Shown here in pieces: positions 1 to 6,335 of a stretch of DNA of 9,750 nucleotides. The notes under the pieces are model-generated. The model was not told the origin of the DNA and did not search any database. It saw only the letters and a program-made list of their open reading frames with translations. The position numbers and the translations under genes were made by a program. The stretch's first letter is position 1. Each line of letters begins with the position of its first letter. Source of the stretch: an uncultured Asticcacaulis sp. (GTDB taxonomy: Bacteria > Pseudomonadota > Alphaproteobacteria > Caulobacterales > Caulobacteraceae); NCBI GenBank assembly GCA_946480525.1, contig CAMLLA010000133.1:1-9750 (forward strand), written 5' to 3'.

Positions 1-51
1 CTTAAAAGGGATGCGCCGGAGACGGGCATGTTCCTCGATATGCGCGCCTAG
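1..51 (+). CDS. 3' end of an unidentified plus-strand gene (partial)
   Basis: Frame 1 is open from the left edge and ends in TAG at 49-51, giving the C-terminal residues LKRDAPETGMFLDMRA. The other two plus frames either stop at once or give an arginine/cysteine-rich string unlike protein. The gene would end 21 bases from the stop codon of the minus-strand parD, a normal tail-to-tail arrangement. Sixteen codons are too few to assign a family, and a chance open frame of this length cannot be excluded. Confidence 0.35.
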   Translation, partial: LKRDAPETGMFLDMRA

Positions 52-72
52 CGGCTCGTGACATTACGATAT

Positions 73-327
73 TTATTCAGGAATATGGCTATATTTTTCG
101 TTCATACGAGCGAGAAAAGCCTCAAGATCAAACACTTCGCCGGGCCCGCTCTCTTCACCGGCAATCAAGGCAGCCCTCAGCGCATTGAGCTTGGCTTCTT
201 CTGCTTCCAAGAGCCGCAACCCCGCACGGACAACATCGCTGGCCGAGCTGTAGCGTCCTTCAGCCACTTGCGTGTCCATGAAACTGACAAAGTGATCGCC
301 CAAGGCGAAGGACGTGTTCTTACCCAT
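73..327 (-). CDS. parD: ParD-type antitoxin (ribbon-helix-helix), no ParE visible
   Basis: This 84-residue protein has the layout of ParD/CC2985-family antitoxins. Residues about 1-45 form a ribbon-helix-helix DNA-binding domain (KNTSFALGDHF, then GRYSSASDVVRAGLRLLE). Residues about 46-84 form an acidic toxin-binding tail (EEAKLNALRAALIAGEESG). Members of this family bind and neutralise a ParE gyrase-poisoning toxin and repress their own operon. The ATG at 325-327 has GGAG about 8 bases upstream. The gene begins 30 bases after the priA stop on the same strand, so it may be read through from priA; a perfect inverted repeat in the gap is a candidate operator. ParE normally overlaps or directly follows ParD. 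No ParE-like frame opens in the 72 bases left in the window, and a plus-strand gene seems to end there, so this looks like an orphan antitoxin. A displaced toxin elsewhere cannot be excluded. Confidence 0.88.
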   Translation of the reverse strand: MGKNTSFALGDHFVSFMDTQVAEGRYSSASDVVRAGLRLLEAEEAKLNALRAALIAGEESGPGEVFDLEAFLARMNEKYSHIPE

Positions 328-340
328 GACCGCGCTCCGT

Positions 341-355
341 TACCAAAGCTTGGTA
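341..355. promoter_or_regulatory. Perfect inverted repeat in the priA-parD gap, candidate ParD operator
   Basis: TACCAA and TTGGTA form a perfect 6-base inverted repeat separated by AGC. It sits between the priA stop (358-360) and the parD ribosome-binding site. Ribbon-helix-helix antitoxins commonly bind short inverted repeats just upstream of their own start codon, so an autoregulatory operator is the likeliest reading. A weak hairpin ending priA transcripts is an alternative, but no T-run follows on the minus strand. Confidence 0.4.
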
Positions 356-357
356 TT

Positions 358-2556
358 TCACATAAGGCTGTAGGGGTCGATATCAACGATCATGCGCACG
401 GCGTTGGGGCGTTTGATCGCGCCCAGCCAGTGATTGAGAAACGCCTGGAGATCGCGGTTGCGGTCGGCGCGTACCAGGAAGCGTTTGCGCCATTGCCCGC
501 GCACCAGGGCCAGGGGCGCATCGGCCGGTCCATAGACATCGATGCCTTCGCTGTTCGGGATAAACAGAGCCAGTTCGCGTGCAAACCGGTTGAGCAGGGG
601 CTGGTCTCGCGCCTGCAGGATCACAGCCCCCAGACGCCCGAACGGTGGGAATTTCGCGATTTCACGCGACATCGATTCGTACGCGTAAAAGGCTTCACGA
701 TCTTGCCGCGCCAGGGCCTGCATGACCGGATGTTCGGGTGAATAGGTCTGGATGACCGCCCGCCCCGGCTTGACCTTGCGCCCCGCCCGGCCGGTCGCCT
801 GAGCCAGCAACTGGAATGTCCGCTCCGCCGCGCGCAGGTCACCGCCTTTCAGCCCCAGATCGGCGTCGACAATGCCGACCAGCGTCAGATTCGGAAAATT
901 GTGTCCCTTGGCCGCCGCCTGGGTGGCGATGACGATGTCGATCTCATGGTCTTCGATACGGCGGACCAGGTCGGCCGAGGTCGCCGCGTCCGGCGTCGTG
1001 TCCGAACTGAAGACTTCCGAGCGCGCATCGGGGAACCGCTCCTGGACCTCCTCAAGGATGCGCTCGACGCCCGGCCCGACTGAAATCAGGCTGTCCAGCG
1101 CGCCACAATGCGGACAGCGCGCCGGTTTTTTCATCGAAAACCCGGTCAGGTGACAGACCAGCCGGCCCGACGACCGGTGTTCGACCAGCCACGAATCGGT
1201 CTTGGGCGAGGTCATCTTCTCGCCGCACGCCTTGCACAGCACCAAGGGCGCGTAACCCCGGCGATTGAGGAACAGCATGACCTGCTCACCGCGTTTCAGC
1301 GTCGCCAGCATGGCGCCGACCAGCGGATCGGACAGCCAGTGTCCCTTGTCGGGCGCATGCGCCTTCATGTCGATTAGGGCGATATCCGGTAGTTGCGCCG
1401 TGCCGTGGCGCTGCTCCAGCCGTATCCAGGTGTAGCGGCCCTTTTCGGCATTGGTGAGCGTTTCAAGCGACGGCGTCGCCGAGGCCAGGATGATCATGGC
1501 GCTGTCCAGCCGCGCGCGGAACACAGCCAGGTCGCGGGCGTGATAGCGCACCCCCTCTTCCTGTTTGTAGGAACTGTCATGCTCTTCATCGACGACGATC
1601 AGGCCCAGACGCTGATAGGGTAGGAACAGGGCCGAGCGCGCCCCAACCACCAGCCGGACCTTGCCAGCGGCCACGCCCTCCCATATGCGGCGGCGTGAGC
1701 CGTTGGAAATATTGGCGTGCCACTGCGCCACCTCGACACCAAAGCGTGCCTTCAACCGACCCATGACCGCTTGGGTCAGGGCGATTTCCGGCAGCAGGAT
1801 AAGGACCTGGGCCGTGGGGTCATCGCGCAGCACATCGGCGACCGTCTCCAGATAAACCTCGGTCTTGCCGGAACCGGTCACGCCGTCGAGCAGTACCGGC
1901 GCAAACGCCCCTTTTGTCTGTTCATCGCGCATCAGGCTGTGCGCCGCCGCCTGGCCTCCACTGAGTTTTGCCGGCGCAAAGTCCGGATTGGGTTGCGGCG
2001 GATCTTCGTCGCGCATCTCGACCTTGGTAAGTGCGCCGTCCTTTTCCAGTCCCGTCACCACGCCCGGCGACACGCCTGCGGCAAAGGCCAGTTCACTCAA
2101 GCCCATAGGCAGGACGGCCGTTTCCAGCACGCGTTCGCGCGCCTTGGTCATGCGCGCCGGCGGCTGGTCGCTTCGGACATAGCCCATCCGCACCTGCCCC
2201 TTGGTGGCACGCAGCGCCCGCAGGCAGCCGACCAGAAAGACGCCCGGCGGCGTCAGCGTCCATTGCGCCGCCCATAGCCAGAAGGTCAGCGAGGCCTCCG
2301 GGACCGGCGGATCATCAAGCTTCTGCTGGATGGCCTTGAGCTTCAGGTCCTCGTCCGGCGCGGTCTCGAACCCGATCACCAGTCCGCGCACCTTCGCATG
2401 TCCCAGCGGCACCTGGACGTGATCGCCCGGCTGCACATCCATACCTTCCGGGATCAGATAATCGAGCGCGCTGTCCATCGGCGCGAGCACCACAACCTTT
2501 GCCACCCTAAGGCTTTGGTTAACAGGCAGTCTCAGTTGGGGCGCGGTCGAGGTCAT
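358..2556 (-). CDS. priA: Primosomal protein N' (PriA), replication restart helicase
   Basis: The 732-residue protein has the usual PriA order. An N-terminal 3'-end DNA-binding domain (about 15-110) is followed by a winged-helix linker and a superfamily 2 helicase core with Walker A GVTGSGKT (225-232) and DEEH box (323-326). Next come the cysteine insertion (441-484), the helicase C lobe with TQAAAKGHNFP and GRAGR (545-593), and a C-terminal domain ending near VDIDP. PriA recognises stalled forks and D-loops and reloads the replisome. The start ATG has GGGGAGG just upstream, and no other in-frame methionine precedes residue 27. The cysteine region is unusual. Aligned without gaps to E. coli PriA from general knowledge, cysteines stand at 441, 444, 468, 481 and 484, but the other three zinc positions are Ser450, Thr453 and Thr471. 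The gene is divergent from DUF484/xerC and followed by parD. Confidence 0.96.
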   Translation of the reverse strand: MTSTAPQLRLPVNQSLRVAKVVVLAPMDSALDYLIPEGMDVQPGDHVQVPLGHAKVRGLVIGFETAPDEDLKLKAIQQKLDDPPVPEASLTFWLWAAQWTLTPPGVFLVGCLRALRATKGQVRMGYVRSDQPPARMTKARERVLETAVLPMGLSELAFAAGVSPGVVTGLEKDGALTKVEMRDEDPPQPNPDFAPAKLSGGQAAAHSLMRDEQTKGAFAPVLLDGVTGSGKTEVYLETVADVLRDDPTAQVLILLPEIALTQAVMGRLKARFGVEVAQWHANISNGSRRRIWEGVAAGKVRLVVGARSALFLPYQRLGLIVVDEEHDSSYKQEEGVRYHARDLAVFRARLDSAMIILASATPSLETLTNAEKGRYTWIRLEQRHGTAQLPDIALIDMKAHAPDKGHWLSDPLVGAMLATLKRGEQVMLFLNRRGYAPLVLCKACGEKMTSPKTDSWLVEHRSSGRLVCHLTGFSMKKPARCPHCGALDSLISVGPGVERILEEVQERFPDARSEVFSSDTTPDAATSADLVRRIEDHEIDIVIATQAAAKGHNFPNLTLVGIVDADLGLKGGDLRAAERTFQLLAQATGRAGRKVKPGRAVIQTYSPEHPVMQALARQDREAFYAYESMSREIAKFPPFGRLGAVILQARDQPLLNRFARELALFIPNSEGIDVYGPADAPLALVRGQWRKRFLVRADRNRDLQAFLNHWLGAIKRPNAVRMIVDIDPYSLM

Positions 2557-2602
2557 CGCCTCCCCTCTAGCATGAATCGATGCAGGTCACCCGCAAAAGC
2601 GC

Positions 2603-2631
2603 TTCACAGACGCATGATGCCGGGCTACAGT
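2603..2631 (+). promoter_or_regulatory. Candidate promoter for the DUF484 gene
   Basis: TTCACA at 2603-2608 (five of six bases of the -35 consensus) and TACAGT at 2626-2631 (four of six of the -10) are 17 bases apart, in the divergent gap between priA and DUF484. A perfect inverted repeat, GCCGGG (2619-2624) and CCCGGC (2633-2638), encloses the -10 element and could be a repressor site. The call rests on consensus matching only. Confidence 0.35.
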
Positions 2632-2647
2632 TCCCGGCAACTTTCTT

Positions 2648-3340
2648 ATGGCGGCAGCGATGAACACCGAAACCGGCAGTCCGACGCTCGATCTCGACGA
2701 CTGGCAGGCAGTCCGCCGTCACATGGTCGCACACGCCGACGCCATCCTGCGCGACAAGACCTTGTTGGAGGCGCTGGGGCTGCAACCCAAGTCGCGCCAC
2801 CTCATCGATTTCGGACCGGCTGCCCTGGCCAGGCTGGAACAACGGGCGCTCAAGGACTTCGATGTCCGGCGCCAACTGGAAGCTACGGCCAAGGCCAATT
2901 TCGACGCCCAGGGTCAGACGCACGGCCTGGCCCTCAGCCTGATGGAGGCGCGCAATCATTCCGATCTGGCCCGTCGTCTGCACGAAGAGGCGCGCAACCG
3001 TTTCGGTCTTGTCGCCGCATCGATCGCGCTGGAAAATACCGGTCCGGTGCCGCTGGGCTGGAAAACGCTCGATGACGGCGGCGTCGACTACATCATCGGC
3101 GAACAGGGCCTGAGCCTTCTTGGTCCCGATGGTGTCTGCCGCGTCCTGTTCGATGACGATGTACGCCGCATCAAGTCGGCCGCGGTCCTGCGCATCGCCT
3201 TGTGGCGTGAAGGAAGACCGGGAATTGTTGCGTTCGGTTCGAACGATTTCGACGGCTTCTCTCCGGAAATGGGGGCGGAACTGGTCGCCTTCGTCGCCCG
3301 CGTCGTTGAGCGTGTCGCCGACCGTTGGCCGGTATTATAA
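2648..3340 (+). CDS. DUF484 family protein (GAF-like)
   Basis: This 230-residue protein matches the DUF484 family. It has an N-terminal helical stretch (about 10-95) with DWQAVRRHMVAHADAIL and a FGPAALARLEQRA segment, then a GAF-like half ending in FSPEMGAELVAFVARVVERV. DUF484 genes commonly lie directly upstream of xerC in proteobacteria, as here, but the biochemical role is not established. A soluble sensor or helper role is only inferred from the GAF-like fold. Neither candidate start (ATG at 2648 or 2660) has a good Shine-Dalgarno sequence. The upstream one is kept, and the true protein may be four residues shorter. There are no signal peptide or membrane segments. Confidence 0.85.
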   Translation: MAAAMNTETGSPTLDLDDWQAVRRHMVAHADAILRDKTLLEALGLQPKSRHLIDFGPAALARLEQRALKDFDVRRQLEATAKANFDAQGQTHGLALSLMEARNHSDLARRLHEEARNRFGLVAASIALENTGPVPLGWKTLDDGGVDYIIGEQGLSLLGPDGVCRVLFDDDVRRIKSAAVLRIALWREGRPGIVAFGSNDFDGFSPEMGAELVAFVARVVERVADRWPVL

Positions 3341-3581
3341 CGCTGCCGTCATCACGGTCTGGTAACGCGCACTTAGCAAATCTTTGCTTATCCTTTACGC
3401 TTAACTTATCCCGTTCTGTTCTCACATGGAGTATAAGCGGACGTGCGCTTTGCGCCGTTTTGGTCTCCCTCCCCGACCCAACAAGGTGTTGTTTGGAGTA
3501 AGCCCTCTCACCGTCTCCGGCATTCTTTGCGGCGGGGCAGGGAGGCCGCCAAAACACAATTGCACGCCCGCCGGACCAGTC
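3341..3581. other. Gap between DUF484 and xerC without a convincing gene
   Basis: The xerC frame stays open back to an ATG at 3426, but the extra 52 residues are rich in Cys, Pro and Gly and unlike any XerC N-terminus, so this is probably untranslated. The gap contains the palindrome AGCAAA-TC-TTTGCT (3375-3388). It also has a weak promoter-like pair, TTGCTT (3384-3389) and TATCCC (3407-3412) with a 17-base spacer. The palindrome may be a weak end to the DUF484 transcript or a protein-binding site. A separate xerC promoter here is plausible but not proven. Confidence 0.4.
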
Positions 3582-4496
3582 ATGGATTTGACCGACGCGC
3601 AATTTCAATGGTTACAGTGGCTTAAGGGGCAGCGGCGATGTTCGCCGCGCACCCTTGAGGCCTATGGCCATGCCCTCAGACATTATCTCGGACATCTGGC
3701 ACGTACCTTAGGTGGCGCGCCGACGCTTGAAGATGTCGTGTCCGTGTCCTCCGCCGATCTGCGCGGCTGGATGGCGCACCTCCGCGCCAAGGATCCGCCC
3801 CTGTCGCCGCGGTCGGTGGCCCAGCACGTATCGGCGATCAAGACCTTCCACAAATGGCTGGACCTGCACCACGACATGGCCAATGCCCAGGTCGCCATGC
3901 TGCGCGGTCCGCGACTGAAAGCCACCCTGCCTCGCCCGCTCAATCCGGACCAGGCAATCGGCCTGATTACAGAAACGCGCATGGATGCAGATCGCGACGA
4001 TTGGGAAAATGCCCGCGACGAAGCCGTTTACATGCTGCTCTACGGGTTAGGCCTGCGGATTTCCGAAGCTCTGGCCCTGACGATTGCCGACACGCCACTG
4101 ACGGACGCACTGCGCGTCACCGGCAAGGGCAACAAGATGCGCGTCCTGCCTGTCCTGCCGGCGGTGCGCGACGCCATCGAGGCCTATAAAGCGAAGCAGC
4201 CCTTTGCCCTTCAGCCTTCCGACAAACTGTTCCGGGCCAAGCGCGGCGGCGAATTGTCACCCCGCCATGTCCAGGCCAGTGTCCAGCATATGCGCTCGCG
4301 CCTGGGGTTATCGGACCGCGCAACGCCGCATGCCCTGCGCCACTCCTTCGCGACACATCTCCTGGGCTCCGGCGCCGATCTGCGCTCGATCCAGGAACTG
4401 CTGGGCCATGCGTCGCTGTCCACGACGCAGAAATACACCCAGGTCGATACGGAGAAACTTCTGGCCGCCTATGCCAACGCGCATCCGAAGGGATGA
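3582..4496 (+). CDS. xerC: Tyrosine recombinase XerC
   Basis: A 304-residue tyrosine recombinase that, with XerD, resolves chromosome dimers at dif in the terminus under FtsK control. The N-terminal SAM-like core-binding domain (about 5-105, with SPRTLEAYGHALRHYLGHL) is followed by the catalytic domain. All six catalytic positions are visible: Arg159 (GLGLRISEAL), Lys182 (GKGNKMR), His250 and Arg253 (HALRHSFATHLL), His276 (LLGHASLS) and the nucleophile Tyr285 (TQKYTQVD). The start at 3582 gives the normal family length; the in-frame ATG at 3426 would add 52 atypical residues. The ribosome-binding site is weak. The DUF484 gene upstream supports XerC rather than a phage integrase. The stop lies 6 bases from the stop of the convergent exported-protein gene. 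Confidence 0.94.
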   Translation: MDLTDAQFQWLQWLKGQRRCSPRTLEAYGHALRHYLGHLARTLGGAPTLEDVVSVSSADLRGWMAHLRAKDPPLSPRSVAQHVSAIKTFHKWLDLHHDMANAQVAMLRGPRLKATLPRPLNPDQAIGLITETRMDADRDDWENARDEAVYMLLYGLGLRISEALALTIADTPLTDALRVTGKGNKMRVLPVLPAVRDAIEAYKAKQPFALQPSDKLFRAKRGGELSPRHVQASVQHMRSRLGLSDRATPHALRHSFATHLLGSGADLRSIQELLGHASLSTTQKYTQVDTEKLLAAYANAHPKG

Positions 4497-4502
4497 AGGC
4501 TC

Positions 4503-5417
4503 TCAGTAAGTGTTTGCAAGCTTCGTCCTTGGATCGCTCAGCCGTATATTGAGGTCCGCCACGATCATTTCATCCAGTTCCGGCCGATTGTCAATGAGAA
4601 GGCTCTTCAGCCGCTCGAACTGGCCATCGGCGCAAGTCTTCCCCTTGGTTTGATTTGCCTGATTGAGAATATGCGCAAATAGCGCACGATTAAGCCTTGC
4701 GCGTCTTCCCGTCGCGGTTTTTGCGTCCGCTTCCAGCCAGAGCAGGGCTTTGTCCTGCTTAACGGAACCAATGACCTGCGTAACGCACGCCTTGGTGTCG
4801 AAAAGGAAAATCGCATCAAACTTCGGCCTGAGTGTTGCGGGCCTTTCAACGAAAGTGCCGGCATCGCCCTTTTTCAGAGGCGGCACGTAAGACATCCAGC
4901 TTTGGCTTCCAGACTTAGCGTTGACTGCCATATCAAGCCAATATGGAGGATAGGTCGCTTCGGCATATGCCTGAATCGCCCGCTCCGACTCAACGTCCCG
5001 CAGGGATGGATTATATTTTACGAAGCACGGCGTACATTGCCGGTATCCGACTTCGGCTGTTTTCGCCCAATCCGCCACCTCGGACTCGCCGGGTTGATCA
5101 GGCAAGGCGGGCAAGGCCTTCCAAGTCTCTTTTCGTCTTTTTCTAATTGTCAGAAGCGCGAGGTCGCGCTGATCTTGCGGAATTTGCGCCGTATTGTCGC
5201 GGCCGGCCATAAGCGCTAACCCGAAGGTCAGATCATCCAGCGCCGATCCGTTCCGCGCCTTCCTATACAGGTGATCCATGGGGGCGCTCAGAGCTGTTTC
5301 CACGACTGGCAATGCCGCCAAACGTTCCTTCTGGCTCCGAAGCTCTTTTGCGTTGTCTTCGGCGGCGGCCCCTTGCGCCAGTCCCAGAAGCAAAAGGATT
5401 ACAAATCTCAGTTTCAT
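4503..5417 (-). CDS. Exported protein of an unrecognised three-member paralogous family (copy A)
   Basis: I do not recognise a named family. The 304-residue product has a clear signal peptide (KLR, a hydrophobic run, cleavage after AAA at 17-19), so it should be periplasmic or secreted. Residues 39-73 carry the 35-residue signature shared with the genes at 5584-6162 and 8479-9360, ending in LTFGLALMAGR. A PPYWLDMA segment (157-164) resembles DPLWIDIA in copy B. Cysteines are at 128 and 131 (QCTPC), 211 and 262. The last pair corresponds to the C-terminal pair of the paralogues, with nearly the same spacing as copy C, while the CxxC is unique to this copy and is not a haem CxxCH site. The ATG at 5415-5417 has GGGGGAAC directly upstream; a longer start at 5462 would spoil the signal peptide. 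Base composition looks less GC-rich than its neighbours. Function unknown. Confidence 0.82.
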   Translation of the reverse strand: MKLRFVILLLLGLAQGAAAEDNAKELRSQKERLAALPVVETALSAPMDHLYRKARNGSALDDLTFGLALMAGRDNTAQIPQDQRDLALLTIRKRRKETWKALPALPDQPGESEVADWAKTAEVGYRQCTPCFVKYNPSLRDVESERAIQAYAEATYPPYWLDMAVNAKSGSQSWMSYVPPLKKGDAGTFVERPATLRPKFDAIFLFDTKACVTQVIGSVKQDKALLWLEADAKTATGRRARLNRALFAHILNQANQTKGKTCADGQFERLKSLLIDNRPELDEMIVADLNIRLSDPRTKLANTY

Positions 5418-5437
5418 TGTTCCCCCACGGACGCGCT

Positions 5438-5453
5438 GTGAGCGCAGGCTCAC
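5438..5453 (-). other. Small hairpin in the leader of exported protein A
   Basis: GTGAGC and GCTCAC form a perfect 6-base stem with a 4-base loop, about 20 bases upstream of the 5417 start codon. It would lie in the mRNA leader. No T-run follows, so it is not a clear terminator. It could influence translation or be chance. Confidence 0.25.
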
Positions 5454-5583
5454 GGATAACACGAGAAGGCCATGTCAGGAAGATGGAGCGTTCAGACGGA
5501 ACCTGCCGTGTGTGACGACAACGGTGAGCATCCCGTCAGAGCTTACGAGACATTACGGCCGGATATTCCCCGCCAATCACGGT

Positions 5584-6162
5584 TCAGGACTTTGGCATGA
5601 GCGCCTTGAGACGGTGATATTCCGCTTCGCCACCGCATACCGACATATCTACCCATTCCCCCTTCGCCGCGCCTAGGGCATCTACGCATTTCGTGGCAAT
5701 ATCAATCCACAAGGGGTCAATCACGGCCCTGGTTGTCACGACGTCCGGCTGAATAACCGTCACCGTTCCCGAGTAACGACGGCTCGGTGAATAGCCCGAG
5801 TCCTTTTCCAGAGAAGACGCTCTCGATGCGGCTCCGTACTGGGTCGTCGTTCCGCCGCTCTCGTATTCCTGGCGAGCCCGTTTGATCCATGTGTCGGCGG
5901 ACTTGGCGCCCTTGCGGCCCATTCGACCAGCCTTCAAGGCCAGTCCGTAGATCAGCTTATCGCGAGCCGGACCAGTCCCGGCGCGCTTTTTCAGATCCGC
6001 CAGCGGTTGGGTCAACGCCGTGTCGACAAAGCCCACGATTTCGCGCATGGCGGCTCTGGCTGCTGCGACAGTCTCGTCATCAACGCTTTCGACGGTTTGC
6101 GCCATGGCTCCGCCCGCGGACAGCCCAAGGACAGTGCTGACGAGAATGAAATGTCGGATCAT
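5584..6162 (-). CDS. Exported protein of the three-member paralogous family (copy B, short)
   Basis: An unrecognised 192-residue protein with a signal peptide (IRH, hydrophobic core, cleavage after AMA at 19-21). Residues 46-80 are the shared signature, ending in LIYGLALKAGR; 18 of 35 positions match copy A. The middle, about 100-145, is rich in Ser, Thr, Gly and Tyr and may be flexible. Near the C-terminus, Cys159 (ATKCVDALG) and Cys176 (SVCGGEAEYHRLKALM) are well placed for a disulphide. The second cysteine and the RLK-x-L tail resemble copy A (CADGQFERLKSL). The ATG at 6160-6162 has GGGGGAAAC immediately upstream and is preferred over an in-frame ATG 45 bases earlier, which would bury the signal peptide. 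The gene lies 166 bases upstream of copy A on the same strand, and 88 bases downstream of the lpdA terminator, so it needs its own promoter. Confidence 0.82.
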   Translation of the reverse strand: MIRHFILVSTVLGLSAGGAMAQTVESVDDETVAAARAAMREIVGFVDTALTQPLADLKKRAGTGPARDKLIYGLALKAGRMGRKGAKSADTWIKRARQEYESGGTTTQYGAASRASSLEKDSGYSPSRRYSGTVTVIQPDVVTTRAVIDPLWIDIATKCVDALGAAKGEWVDMSVCGGEAEYHRLKALMPKS

Positions 6163-6250
6163 GTTTCCCCCGGCACGAGCATAGCAGGCTAACGGACCGA
6201 GAACCATGATTAACTTATGGGTGTGGGCCCGTGACCCTACGGACTTTTTG

Positions 6251-6282
6251 ATAAAAAAAACCTGGCCCCAAAAAGGGCCAGG
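6251..6282 (-). terminator. Intrinsic terminator of lpdA
   Basis: On the minus strand, CCTGGCCC and GGGCCAGG form a perfect 8-base stem with a 6-base loop, followed directly by eight T residues. It lies 53 bases after the lpdA stop. This is a textbook Rho-independent terminator and separates lpdA from the exported-protein genes. Confidence 0.93.
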
Positions 6283-6307
6283 CTTCTTCTTTAATTTTAA
6301 TAAGACT

Positions 6308-6324
6308 TGGGGCCACAGGCCCCA
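6308..6324 (-). repeat. Second hairpin between the lpdA stop and its terminator
   Basis: TGGGGCC and GGCCCCA form a perfect 7-base stem with a 3-base loop, 11 bases after the lpdA stop codon. No T-run follows on the minus strand, so it is not itself a clear terminator. It may protect the mRNA 3' end. One arm (6308-6315) is also complementary over 8 bases to 6263-6270 in the terminator. Confidence 0.6.
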
Positions 6325-6335
6325 CTCCTATAAGT

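Noticed and set aside
1..72. A ParE toxin downstream of parD
   Set aside because: Frames on the minus strand stop quickly or lack a start near the parD end. The only ATG open to the edge (27-29) begins MPVSGASLL, which is not ParE-like.
3426..3581. In-frame N-terminal extension of xerC to an upstream ATG
   Set aside because: The added 52 residues are Cys/Pro/Gly-rich and unlike XerC; starting at 3582 gives the normal length and N-terminal domain.
5025..5036. CxxC in copy A as a c-type haem site
   Set aside because: The motif is CTPCF; the required histidine after the second cysteine is missing.
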